Below, one piece after another: positions 51,101-58,554 of a stretch of DNA of 64,000 nucleotides. The notes beneath the pieces were generated by a model. That model made no database searches. It was given only the letters and a program-made list of their open reading frames with translations, and was not told where the DNA came from. The DNA is from Staphylococcus canis (GTDB lineage Bacteria > Bacillota > Bacilli > Staphylococcales > Staphylococcaceae), in NCBI RefSeq assembly GCF_016238445.1, contig NZ_JABANU010000008.1:27717-91716 (forward strand), in the 5' to 3' direction. Numbering within the stretch: position 1 is the first letter of the stretch; every line of letters starts with the position of its first letter. Both the position numbers and the translations under genes were made by a program.

Positions 51101-51224
51101 TCATTTCAGACGTCACGCTACCATCAAAATAAGCAGCTTGAATTGTCATTGGTGCCATTAAAACTCTATTTTTAAGTTCAGCACCTCCACGTAATTGAAC
51201 GGAATCTAAAATCTTTTGAGTCAT
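48192..51224 (-). CDS. Three-domain flavin reductase: OYE-like / FMN-bind / fumarate-reductase-like
   Basis: This is a soluble, apparently cytoplasmic protein of 1010 residues without signal peptide. Residues 1-370 are an Old Yellow Enzyme-type NADH:flavin oxidoreductase barrel (RVLMAPMT, EIHGANTYLLQQFFSP, GVGSI). Residues 395-475 are an FMN-bind domain with DAISGATVTSQ, where Thr456 should carry FMN covalently bound by ApbE. Residues 500-1005 are a FAD-binding-2 domain with VVIGTGGAGLSAA, HHTMGG and HAGNRLGGNAL, the substrate region of fumarate and urocanate reductases. It should pass electrons from NAD(P)H to an alpha,beta-unsaturated acid; which acid is unknown. apbE lies just upstream, and a Rex-type site precedes the start. 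Confidence 0.88.
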   Translation of the reverse strand: MTQKILDSVQLRGGAELKNRVLMAPMTIQAAYFDGSVTSEMIDYYQFRAGDAAAIIVESCFVEDHGRGFPGAIGIDNDDKIPGLKRLAEAIQSKGSKAILQLYHAGRMANPKLNGGETPISASPVAALRPDAQVPREMTHHQIEAMIEHFAEATRRAIEAGFDGVEIHGANTYLLQQFFSPHSNRRQDEWGGDNKKRTTFPVKVLQRVQEVAKAQGADTFIIGYRFSPEEIEEPGIRFEDTMFLLNTLAEYHPDYFHISANSYKRTSIVNQEDTEPLITKYRRLQSETLATIPLIGVGSIAQYEDAEAALELGYDLLSVGKAYLVEPQWLTKVLDGEKVDEFVDIHDQKTLHIPSPLWKVMDFMILDKAEEHRKYERLKALQNKKVQFKAGTYDVFAKGHNGDLPMKVELSQDKIVSIHIDDSGESEGIANPVFERLPRDIIDNQTLNIDAISGATVTSQGILDGIAEAITQAGENPDILRARPKPVVKWSNETVEETTDVVVIGTGGAGLSAAATAIDHDKSVIMLEKFPAIGGNTIRTGGQVNATEPSWQNEFPALAGEKETLEQLLELKESDIDDDYLEDFRTLQSQIKDYMAKTKDAPSYLFDSNELHRIQTYLGGKRTDRNGKAIIGRYDLVKTLTERVLESVNWLTEKGVHFDRSFVDMPVGALWRRGHKPMKAQGLEYVETLSGYVKSHNGRIMTETTAEKLIIKDHKVIGVEARQSNGTKLKLYARYGVIIATGGFGANTKMLQQYNTYWSHIPDDIKTTNSPAITGDGIRLGTQAGADLVGMGFTQFMPISDPKTGALFTGLIVTPSNFVFVNKAGQRFVNEFESRDVLSKAALEQEDGLFYIIADENIKSLAMNTSDSKIQNELEDGTLIKADTLEALAEKLNMNPETLVNTIERYNHFVDQGHDDDFHKNAFDLKIEKAPFYATPRKPAVHHTMGGLSINSQAQVLDIENNVIPGLYASGEVTGGIHAGNRLGGNALADIFTFGRIAAETAAQNKVIEE

Positions 51225-51250
51225 TATTAAATCCTCCTTGTTTATATAAA

Positions 51251-51266
51251 TGTGAATTTTTTCACA
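51251..51266. promoter_or_regulatory. Rex-type operator before the flavin reductase
   Basis: TGTGAATTTTTTCACA is identical to the core of the adhE Rex site. It lies 27 bases before the start codon. Confidence 0.75.
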
Positions 51267-51291
51267 TAATAAGCTAAAAAATATATGCGCC

Positions 51292-52209
51292 TCAACGCCA
51301 TGTTAATTTGTTCTTCAACTGTGTCGTATACAAAATGTCTTCATCTTTAGTGATAATGACAGCTTCAATGCCGTCGATTTGATTTAGTAAATCTATGTTG
51401 TGTTGAGCCTGACCAAAACTACAAAGTGTAGACCATACCTCACCGTCAATCGCATGGTCAGATACAATTGTGACACTCGCAATGTCGTTATCAGCAGGGT
51501 AACCTGTTCGACTGTCTAATATGTGGTGATAGAGTTGTCCTTCATGTATAAAGTAGCGCTCATAAATGCCTGATGTCACTACAGCTTGGTGTCTGATGTT
51601 GAGACTTGCGATAGGTATGGACAAAAAGGGATGTCGAATACCCACTTGCCAATCTGTCTCACGGGGAGATGTTCCGATTGTAATCACATTACCACCTAAA
51701 TTAATCATGCCACGCTTAACACCATGTTTCATAAAAAAGGATTGTAATTCATCTGCAAAATAACCCTTCGCAATGGCACCAAGGTCAATTTCCATACCAG
51801 GTTTCACTAAGAAAACAGAATGATCCTCAGCGTTTAAAACCATATCATCTGGATGAATCAATGCCAGTCGTGATTCAATGGATGCTTTATCTGGCACATC
51901 TGTAGCGTTAAAACCAATTTGCCACAATTTAACTAAGGGGCCGATTAAAATATTCATTTTTTGTTGTGAAGATTGTGTCACATGATGTGCATACTGAATC
52001 AGGTCAAAAAGTTCTGGGTGAACGGATACAGGAGATTGACCAGCATGTTGATTTACGGCCATCAATTCGGAAGAGGCGCGATTAGCGCTAAACCGTTGCT
52101 CCCACACTTTAATTTGTGATTCTGCCTCTTGTAATAACGATGTAGCGTCTGGATGTTCAATCGCAAGCTGTATTTGAGTGCCCATTGCTTTAAAGTGATG
52201 TGTGTTCAA
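51292..52209 (-). CDS. apbE: ApbE-type FAD:protein FMN transferase, cytoplasmic
   Basis: This enzyme attaches FMN through phosphodiester linkage to Thr/Ser in SGAT motifs. Conserved features are GTQIQLAIEH at the start, IDLGAIAKGYFADEL at about residues 145-160, MINLGGNVITIG, and the C-terminal metal/substrate segment SVTIVSDHAIDGEVWSTL. It lacks a lipoprotein signal, which fits a cytoplasmic target, the neighbouring reductase. The start is uncertain: TTG (MNTHHFK) is spaced properly from AAGGGGTG, while a GTG three codons earlier is too close. A Rex-like site lies 99 bases upstream. Confidence 0.88.
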   Translation of the reverse strand: MNTHHFKAMGTQIQLAIEHPDATSLLQEAESQIKVWEQRFSANRASSELMAVNQHAGQSPVSVHPELFDLIQYAHHVTQSSQQKMNILIGPLVKLWQIGFNATDVPDKASIESRLALIHPDDMVLNAEDHSVFLVKPGMEIDLGAIAKGYFADELQSFFMKHGVKRGMINLGGNVITIGTSPRETDWQVGIRHPFLSIPIASLNIRHQAVVTSGIYERYFIHEGQLYHHILDSRTGYPADNDIASVTIVSDHAIDGEVWSTLCSFGQAQHNIDLLNQIDGIEAVIITKDEDILYTTQLKNKLTWR

Positions 52210-52307
52210 AAGACTCACCCCTTATATGCTAATTTGTCTTACAATTCAATAAGACTTTAAAGCACTTAAGCAATTCACCGTCAGTATAACACGTTTTCAA
52301 GTATAAA

Positions 52308-52323
52308 TGTGAAAAACATCACA
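52308..52323. promoter_or_regulatory. Rex-like operator before apbE
   Basis: TGTGAAAAACATCACA keeps both TGTGA/TCACA arms with a 6-base centre. Confidence 0.65.
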
Positions 52324-52432
52324 TTGTTCATAATGTCTTAATAATTTTGTTCAATAGGGTAGGTTATTCATTAAATAGTGTTCAATATATAAAATTTAAA
52401 AGGGAGATTAGCGAAGAAAGATGGAATAAAAA

Positions 52433-52486
52433 ACACCACTTCATTATGATGTTCAGTAAGCATACAACATCATAATGAAGTAGTGT
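52433..52486. terminator. Strong orphan hairpin
   Basis: ACACCACTTCATTATGATGTT (split at one mismatch) pairs with its complement across the 12-base loop CAGTAAGCATAC. An AAAAGGGAGATT ribosome-site-like sequence lies 30 bases upstream but no gene follows, so this may be what is left of a deleted gene, or a small RNA. Confidence 0.5.
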
Positions 52487-52540
52487 ATTAAAATCCAGTC
52501 ATTACCTACTCATTCGAAAAAAAAGATACGTGTCATGGTG

Positions 52541-52678
52541 TTCTAGATGAACAAATGCGCTTGAACGCATTTGTAAGAACCACTAACATCTGGAGTCTTA
52601 ATGTGGTTAGTAACCTTTAGGTAAGAGACTCCATATGAAGTGGTTCTTTAGAATTCAAAGCGCTCTCACAATGACCTT
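52541..52678. repeat. Dispersed repeat element A, copy 4
   Basis: It contains ACAAATGCG/CGCATTTGT, then AAGAACCACT/AGTGGTTCTT with GGAGTC/GACTCC inside, ending CTCTCACAATGACCTT. One B unit follows. Confidence 0.85.
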
Positions 52679-52800
52679 GGTGATAGACGGTGTTTCAAAA
52701 GCAGGATTTTCGGTAGAACTCCACATCTTGATAAAATTAAAAACCAATTTTACAAGCTGTTACGTTCTACTCAAATCCTAACCGCTTTTTCAACAACCTT
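52679..52800. repeat. Dispersed repeat unit B, overlapping the stop codon of the 4Fe-4S protein
   Basis: It is nearly identical to the unit at 34909-35030 (GGTGATAGACGGTGTTTC, then CAACAACCTT at the end). Its last two bases are part of the TAA stop of the next minus-strand gene. Confidence 0.85.
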
Positions 52801-53191
52801 ATTGTTTTTTGTCTTCGAGTGTGTAGAATGGGTATTCGTTTATGTTGTTGCCGCCTTTTAGGATGGCGCGGTTGACGAAGATTGTGTTGTCGTTCCATTT
52901 GATTGTGGCTTCTCCCCGAACATAGATGTTGTTGTCGTCGCCCATTGTGATTTCTGTGTGGTCGTGTTTTTCATTTGGTTTACCATCTTTACGTTCGTAT
53001 GTGAGTGCGCCACTTGGGCATTTTTCAATTGTGTTTGCGATTGAATCTGCATCTGATTGTGTTGGATCGATCCAAGGGCGTTTTGTTGTATCAAAAACCT
53101 CTGGTGAGTTTTTGATACATTCTGCAGCATGGATACATCGTTTGATGTCGTAAAATACATCAATGTCGTCACTTGTATAACGTTTAGCCAA
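52799..53191 (-). CDS. 4Fe-4S mono-cluster protein (Fer4_19) with degenerate C-terminal domain
   Basis: The N-terminal 65 residues match the divergent Fer4_19 domain: YDIKRCIHAAECIKN and IEKCPSGAL supply three visible cysteines (19, 25, 58). The second half (IYVRGEATIKWND, NRAIL) follows the layout of a CDGSH iron-sulfur domain, but the expected CRCG and PFCDGSH cysteines and His are missing (KGGNNINEYPF). The start is TTG (LAKRYTSDD) after AGAGGTGAGCATT; the longer ATG frame has no such site. The role is probably redox or cluster transfer, not further defined. Confidence 0.7.
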   Translation of the reverse strand: MAKRYTSDDIDVFYDIKRCIHAAECIKNSPEVFDTTKRPWIDPTQSDADSIANTIEKCPSGALTYERKDGKPNEKHDHTEITMGDDNNIYVRGEATIKWNDNTIFVNRAILKGGNNINEYPFYTLEDKKQ

Positions 53192-53527
53192 AATGCTCAC
53201 CTCTTCTTTAAATGTTACTTCTAACATAGCATATCACCTCCGCTTTCAAAAGAATTGTGAATTATTTTTAAAATTCATGTTAAGTGATATGAACGGAGGA
53301 ATGAAGTATGATTATGAGCTCATAAACATTGAGATATAAATGGTTATAGACATCGGGTAAGTCTTCCGTATGTGAGAGGGTAGTCTCACCTCTTACTGTA
53401 ATTCGATAAAGTAGATAGGTTCATTAGGGTATCGTCCTTTTTAACACTTTATTTTATTTTATGGTATTCTGTAAGCGCATATAGGAAAAGATTAATTTTG
53501 ATTTAGAGAAGGAAAGAAGGGAACGGG
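53192..53527. other. Divergent intergenic region
   Basis: I see no gene longer than a few codons and no certain operator. Imperfect TGTGAATT...AATTCATG at about 53247-53270 recalls a Rex site but does not match it. Confidence 0.3.
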
Positions 53528-54070
53528 ATGGCAAGAAGTTCTAAAAAAGAAGAAATTTTACTTGCGGCTGCGACGATTGTGAATGAACAAGGTGCAGATT
53601 ATTTAACATTAGATGCTGTAGCGGAAAAGGCAGGTGTGAGTAAGGGCGGCTTACTGTATCATGTCAAAAGTAAAGCCGGATTGATTGAGGATTTAGTGCG
53701 CTATGCGAATGATTTATATCAAGATAATGTCAATCAAAATTTAGAGGAGACTGAAACTGAGTCGCAAACACAGTGGTTGAATGCCTTTATTGAAGCAACA
53801 CGTGAACATCGTACTGGGAATGCACCAATCACCTCAGCGATGCTTGCTGCTCAAGGTATGAACAAGCAATTATTATCACCATTAATCGAGACGTATCAAG
53901 ATTGGCAAAGTAAAATTGAAACGGGTGAGTTGGATAAAGTAGATGCGACAATTATCCGTTTAGCGATTGATGGCTTATGGTTGTCTGAAATATTTGGGAT
54001 GAGTGCCATTGATGAATCAATGAGAGAAGATGTACTGAATCGTTTAAAAACCTATACTGAACGCCGTTAA
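53528..54070 (+). CDS. TetR-family regulator of the carnitine operon
   Basis: This 180-residue repressor has the TetR helix-turn-helix at residues 25-50 (LDAVAEKAGVSKGGLLYHVKSK) and a C-terminal TetR_C-type ligand domain. It is separated by a terminator from the operon that follows, in whose promoter region lies a TetR-type palindrome. The ligand is likely carnitine, dehydrocarnitine or a CoA ester, by context only. Confidence 0.85.
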   Translation: MARSSKKEEILLAAATIVNEQGADYLTLDAVAEKAGVSKGGLLYHVKSKAGLIEDLVRYANDLYQDNVNQNLEETETESQTQWLNAFIEATREHRTGNAPITSAMLAAQGMNKQLLSPLIETYQDWQSKIETGELDKVDATIIRLAIDGLWLSEIFGMSAIDESMREDVLNRLKTYTERR

Positions 54071-54092
54071 TAGATCAATAAGATGAGTGAGT

Positions 54093-54139
54093 AAGGCTAT
54101 TAATCAACAAGATACCAGTTGATTAATGGTCTTTTTTTA
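54093..54139 (+). terminator. Terminator of the tetR gene
   Basis: ATTAATCAAC and GTTGATTAAT pair around AAGATACCA, followed by a T run. Confidence 0.8.
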
Positions 54140-54221
54140 ATGATATGCTTTGTAAAAAGTTAATGTTCATGCATATTGAGACAATGTTTTAAATTTTTTT
54201 GAGTGAAAGGGTTGATTATTA

Positions 54222-54235
54222 ACCGACTGGTTGGT
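54222..54235. promoter_or_regulatory. TetR-type operator
   Basis: ACCGACTGGTTGGT fits the palindromic pattern ACCNACNGGTNGGT common for TetR-family operators. It lies 41 bases before the first carnitine gene. Confidence 0.6.
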
Positions 54236-54276
54236 ATAGTAATCAACAGTGATTTTTTTACGAAAGGATGTTGGTT

Positions 54277-55164
54277 ATGAAGAAAGTAATGTTATCAGTA
54301 GCGTTAACAGGTGCTGGCGATACAACTGAAAAAAATGAAAACGTACCAGTAACACCTCAAGAAATTGCAGATTCAGCGATTAAATGTGCAAGAGCAGGGG
54401 CGACAGTTGCGCATATTCATGTAAGAGATCCTAAAACAGGAGGCATTAGTCACGATCCAGAATTATACGCTGAAGCAGTGCGTTTAATTCGAGAAGCGGA
54501 TGAAGATATTATCATCAATGTGACATCAGGCGGCGGTGGTGACTTTATACCAAGCCTAGAACATCCGGATAGAGGCGGAGAAGGGACTTGGATGCAAACA
54601 CCAGAAGAACGTCATCGTCCAATTGCAGAAAACCTACCAGAAATGTGTACATTAGATTGCGGTAGTGTGAATATGGGTGACGCATTATACGTAAGCCCAG
54701 CTTCATGGCTTCGTGATCAAGCACGTTTAGTTCAAGAATCAGGTGTACAACCAGAGTTAGAATGTTTTGATACAGGACACATTCGTTTTGCGAAACAACT
54801 TATTGAAGAAGGTCTAGTGGATAACCCAATGTTCCAATTTTGCTTAGGTATTCCTTGGGGAGCAGAAAATGATCCTGAAACACTAGATTATATGATTTCA
54901 CGTCTTCCAGAAGGTGCTGAGTGGTCAGCATTTGGTATTGGACGTATGCAGTTACCTACTGTACGTGAAGTAGCTAAACGTGGTGGTAACATCCGTGTTG
55001 GTTTAGAAGATAACTTATATATTAAAAAAGGTGTTAAAGCAACAAACGAAGCACTCGTTGAAGAAGCGAAAAAAATTATGGCGGAATATGATTTAGAGCC
55101 ATTAACACCAAGTGAAGCACGCGAAAAATTTAACTTAAAACAACCAAAAGGAGGTCAATCATGA
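54277..55164 (+). CDS. Beta-keto acid cleavage enzyme (BKACE), probably 3-dehydrocarnitine cleavage
   Basis: This zinc TIM-barrel enzyme of the BKACE (DUF849) family has 295 residues and transfers an acyl unit from a beta-keto acid to acetyl-CoA, giving acetoacetate and a new acyl-CoA. Metal and active-site motifs are VAHIHVRDPKTGG near residue 47, NVTSGGGGDF, LDCGSVN and VGLEDNLY. With carnitine dehydrogenase directly after it, the substrate should be 3-dehydrocarnitine and the product betainyl-CoA. The start MKKVMLS is chosen over an ATG three codons earlier for spacing from GAAAGGA. Confidence 0.85.
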   Translation: MKKVMLSVALTGAGDTTEKNENVPVTPQEIADSAIKCARAGATVAHIHVRDPKTGGISHDPELYAEAVRLIREADEDIIINVTSGGGGDFIPSLEHPDRGGEGTWMQTPEERHRPIAENLPEMCTLDCGSVNMGDALYVSPASWLRDQARLVQESGVQPELECFDTGHIRFAKQLIEEGLVDNPMFQFCLGIPWGAENDPETLDYMISRLPEGAEWSAFGIGRMQLPTVREVAKRGGNIRVGLEDNLYIKKGVKATNEALVEEAKKIMAEYDLEPLTPSEAREKFNLKQPKGGQS

Positions 55165-56126
55165 AGTTTGCAGTAGTAGGAACAGGTGTCATCGGCAGTG
55201 GCTGGATTACACGTATGCTTGCCCACGGTCATGACGTGATTGCGACAGACTTAAGTGAAGATGCTTATGAGCGTATGCTTGCTCAAGTGAAACAAAACTG
55301 GAGCTATGCAGAAGAGTTAGGTCTTGCTGAAGGTGCTTCTATTGACCGCTTAAAATTCACAACAAATTTAGCTGAAGCAGTACAAGATGCAGATTTAATT
55401 CAAGAAAATGTACCAGAAATTGAATCTGTAAAAGACAATGTCTTAAAAGAGATAGATTTTTATGCTAAACCTTCAGCGATTATTGGTTCAAGTACGTCAG
55501 GCATTATGCCGTCAGAACTTCAAAAAAACTTGAAAAATCCTGAGCGCTTAGTCGTAGCGCATCCATTCCATCCCGTTTACATTTTACCGCTAGTTGAAAT
55601 TGTAGGTGGTAAAGAAACATCAGAAGCAACACTTGAAAAAGCGGAAGAGATTTATGAAGCAATCGGTATGGATGTCTTACACGTACGTCACGAAATTGAA
55701 GGGCACATTGCAGACCGTTTGATGGAAGCATTATGGCGAGAGTCACTTCATATTGTCAATGAAGGTATCGCAACAACAGAAGAAGTAGACAAAGCGTTTA
55801 CACATGCTGCGGGCTTACGTTATGCACAATACGGTCCATTTATGACATTCCATCTCGCTGGTGGTGAAGGGGGTATGCGTCATATGCTTAAACAATTCGG
55901 ACCTGCCCTTAAAAAGCCATGGACAAAACTTGTGGCACCTGAATTGACAGACGAGCTTTACGATAAAGTGGTTACAGGCAGTGAAGCAACATCTCAAGGC
56001 TATTCGATGTCAGAGCTTGATAGTAAGCGTAATGAGTTCTTAATTAAAGTAAAACAACTTGCTGAGCAATACTGGCCACAAGAAACAGCAGCAATGAAAA
56101 AGAAATCAAAACAGGCGGTGCGTTAA
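55161..56126 (+). CDS. L-carnitine dehydrogenase
   Basis: This NAD-dependent enzyme of the 3-hydroxyacyl-CoA dehydrogenase superfamily (321 residues) oxidises L-carnitine to 3-dehydrocarnitine. The Rossmann motif GTGVIGSGWITRML is near residue 7, with Asp at the end of strand 2 (VIATD). The catalytic region is SSTSGIMPSEL and AHPFHPVYILPLVEIVGG. It overlaps the upstream gene by 4 bases (ATGA). Substrate assignment rests on family resemblance plus neighbours. Confidence 0.85.
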   Translation: MKFAVVGTGVIGSGWITRMLAHGHDVIATDLSEDAYERMLAQVKQNWSYAEELGLAEGASIDRLKFTTNLAEAVQDADLIQENVPEIESVKDNVLKEIDFYAKPSAIIGSSTSGIMPSELQKNLKNPERLVVAHPFHPVYILPLVEIVGGKETSEATLEKAEEIYEAIGMDVLHVRHEIEGHIADRLMEALWRESLHIVNEGIATTEEVDKAFTHAAGLRYAQYGPFMTFHLAGGEGGMRHMLKQFGPALKKPWTKLVAPELTDELYDKVVTGSEATSQGYSMSELDSKRNEFLIKVKQLAEQYWPQETAAMKKKSKQAVR

Positions 56127-56127
56127 T

Positions 56128-56595
56128 ATGACTCAATATGCATATCAAACAACTGTCCAAGCTGAGTGGGTAGATCATAATCAACATATGAATGATGCTG
56201 CGTATAGTCGCGTCTTTAGCGATACGACAGATGATTGGTTAGCGTATCTAGGTTTAACCCCTCAAGCGATTGAAGACTGGCAATATACGGTGTTTACATT
56301 AGAACACCATTTAACATTTTTAAAAGAAATGAAACAATCTGAGCCGATTACAGTACGCGTTCAGCTTTATGACTATGATGCGAAACGACTTCACGTATTT
56401 ATGTCTATGTATAATGAAGAAAATGAGTTAACTGCGACATATGAAGTGATGTTAATGGGTATAGATACAGTAACGGGTCGTCCAGCACCATTTAAGGAGA
56501 CGATGTTTCAAGCAATTGAAAACGCCTATAAAGCTGAACCATTAACAGAAAAGCCGAAACAACTTGGACATCAAATCGGCATTCGTCACAAATAA
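56128..56595 (+). CDS. Hot-dog-fold thioesterase, probably betainyl-CoA hydrolase
   Basis: This 155-residue 4HBT-type acyl-CoA thioesterase has the signature WVDHNQHMNDAAYSRVFSD at about residues 12-30, with Asp and Asn positions expected in the active site. It begins one base after the dehydrogenase stop. In this pathway it would release glycine betaine from betainyl-CoA, completing carnitine conversion to betaine and acetoacetate. Confidence 0.8.
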   Translation: MTQYAYQTTVQAEWVDHNQHMNDAAYSRVFSDTTDDWLAYLGLTPQAIEDWQYTVFTLEHHLTFLKEMKQSEPITVRVQLYDYDAKRLHVFMSMYNEENELTATYEVMLMGIDTVTGRPAPFKETMFQAIENAYKAEPLTEKPKQLGHQIGIRHK

Positions 56596-56603
56596 AGAGT
56601 GTT

Positions 56604-56670
56604 AAAAGCACACGTAAGCTTAATGGAAGTTACTTCAGACGAAGGCAACCATACTTAGTGTGCTTTTTAT
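56604..56670 (+). terminator. Attenuating terminator between catabolic and transport genes
   Basis: AAAAGCACAC pairs with GTGTGCTTTTT over a loop of about 45 bases. It would partly or fully separate the catabolic genes from opuC. Confidence 0.55.
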
Positions 56671-56725
56671 TTTGAATTACGGATGACTCGAGTATTATCA
56701 AATTTTTAGAAAAGGACTGAACTTT

Positions 56726-57904
56726 ATGTTAAGTATCAAAAATTTAACAAAAGTCTATGAAGGCGGCAAAAAAGCTGTCGATAACATGAACATCGACATC
56801 GAATCTGGGGAATTTGTCGCGTTTATCGGAACCAGTGGTAGTGGGAAAACAACTGCTTTACGTATGATTAACCGTATGATTGAAGCCACAGAAGGTGAAA
56901 TTACAATAGACGGTAAAGATGTACGTAAAATGAATCCTGTTGAATTGAGACGAAGCATTGGCTATGTTATTCAACAAATTGGATTAATGCCACATATGAC
57001 GGTCAAAGAAAATATCGTACTTGTGCCCAAACTACTGAAGTGGTCACAAGAGAAAAAAGACCAAAAAGCGAAAGAATTAATTCGTCTAGCAGATTTACCA
57101 GAATCATATTTAGACCAATACCCATCGCAATTATCGGGTGGACAACAACAACGTATCGGTGTAGTGCGTGCGCTTGCGGCGGAGCAAGATATTATTTTGA
57201 TGGATGAGCCCTTTGGTGCACTTGACCCGATTACGCGCGATACTTTACAAGATTTAGTGAAAAAGTTACAACAACAACTCGGTAAAACATTTATTTTTGT
57301 AACACATGATATGGATGAAGCGATTAAGTTAGCTGACAAAATCTGTATTATGTCGAATGGTAAAGTTATACAGTATGATACGCCGGATAATATTTTGAGA
57401 TATCCTGCAAATGACTTCGTACGTGACTTTATCGGACAAAACCGTTTAATTCAAGATCGCCCAAACATTCGAACAGTAGAAGATGCGATGATTAAACCGG
57501 TCACTGTACATATTGATCGTAGCTTAAATGATGCGGTAGGCATTATGAGAGAACGTCGTGTTGATACAATTTTTGTGATTGATAATGAGGAAAAATTATT
57601 AGGCTATCTAGATATTGAAGATATCAACCAAGGATTACGAGCGCGTCAGACACTCATTGATACGTTGCAACGCGATATTTATACTGTACGGGTCGATAGT
57701 AAATTACAAGACTCTGTACGCACGATTTTAAAACGTAATGTGCGTAATGTGCCTGTTGTTGCGAGTGACAATCAAACATTAGTAGGACTCGTGACGCGTG
57801 CTAATCTTGTTGACATTGTGTATGACAGCATTTGGGGTGAAGCGGAAGGAGAAGTTGATAGTACGCAACCACTTCAGTCTACTACAGGAGATGATCAATC
57901 ATGA
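56726..57904 (+). CDS. opuCA: Osmoprotectant/carnitine ABC ATPase OpuCA
   Basis: This ATPase of 392 residues has Walker A GTSGSGKTT at about 36-44, signature LSGGQQQR, Walker B IILMDEPFGALD, and two C-terminal CBS domains (residues 255-370) that sense ionic strength or nucleotides. It energises uptake of quaternary amines such as carnitine and betaine. It overlaps opuCB by 4 bases. The ribosome site is AAAGGA. Confidence 0.92.
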   Translation: MLSIKNLTKVYEGGKKAVDNMNIDIESGEFVAFIGTSGSGKTTALRMINRMIEATEGEITIDGKDVRKMNPVELRRSIGYVIQQIGLMPHMTVKENIVLVPKLLKWSQEKKDQKAKELIRLADLPESYLDQYPSQLSGGQQQRIGVVRALAAEQDIILMDEPFGALDPITRDTLQDLVKKLQQQLGKTFIFVTHDMDEAIKLADKICIMSNGKVIQYDTPDNILRYPANDFVRDFIGQNRLIQDRPNIRTVEDAMIKPVTVHIDRSLNDAVGIMRERRVDTIFVIDNEEKLLGYLDIEDINQGLRARQTLIDTLQRDIYTVRVDSKLQDSVRTILKRNVRNVPVVASDNQTLVGLVTRANLVDIVYDSIWGEAEGEVDSTQPLQSTTGDDQS

Positions 57905-58536
57905 TGGCATATTTAGCTGAAAATGGTGACGAATTATTATGGAAAGCGCTTGAACATTTATATATTTCAGTGATTGCACTAATTATTGCGATTATCGTTG
58001 CTGTACCTTTAGGTCTTTTGATCTCAAGAGTTGAGCGCTTATCTAAAATGGCACTCACTGTTGCAGGGATACTTCAAACGATACCAACTTTAGCAGTATT
58101 GGCTTTAATGATTCCATTATTCGGTGTCGGCAAAACGCCAGCGATTGTTGCATTATTTTTATATGTGTTGTTACCGATTTTAAATAACACGGTCATTGGT
58201 CTACAAAATATCGATCGTAATGTCAAAGAAGCTGGTCGAAGCATGGGGATGACGAACTTTCAATTAACGAAAGACGTGGAGTTACCGCTATCGCTACCTA
58301 TGATTTTAAGTGGCATTCGGTTATCGTCTGTGTATGTCATCAGTTGGGCGACACTCGCAAGTTATGTTGGTGCTGGTGGTCTAGGTGATTTTATTTTTAA
58401 CGGTCTGAACTTATATCAACCTGAAATGATCATTAGTGCAACGATTTTAGTCACACTCATCGCTCTGCTTGTTGATTTTTGCTTATCACGTATTGAAAAC
58501 TGGGTGACACCTAAAGGATTAAAAATTTCCAGATAA
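57901..58536 (+). CDS. opuCB: Osmoprotectant ABC permease OpuCB
   Basis: This membrane permease of 211 residues has about five to six segments and the EAA-type loop VKEAGRSMGMTNFQLTKDVELPLS near residue 110. It starts in an ATGATG overlapping the opuCA stop. It pairs with OpuCD to form the channel. Confidence 0.9.
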   Translation: MMAYLAENGDELLWKALEHLYISVIALIIAIIVAVPLGLLISRVERLSKMALTVAGILQTIPTLAVLALMIPLFGVGKTPAIVALFLYVLLPILNNTVIGLQNIDRNVKEAGRSMGMTNFQLTKDVELPLSLPMILSGIRLSSVYVISWATLASYVGAGGLGDFIFNGLNLYQPEMIISATILVTLIALLVDFCLSRIENWVTPKGLKISR

Positions 58537-58554
58537 TCATTGAAGGAGGACATT

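Noticed and set aside
53247..53270. Rex site upstream of the 4Fe-4S protein
   Set aside because: Only one half matches; the second arm AATTCATG lacks TCACA.
56971..57339. 122-codon frame antisense to opuCA
   Set aside because: Shadow frame rich in Ser and Cys with no start signals; opuCA has all ATPase motifs.
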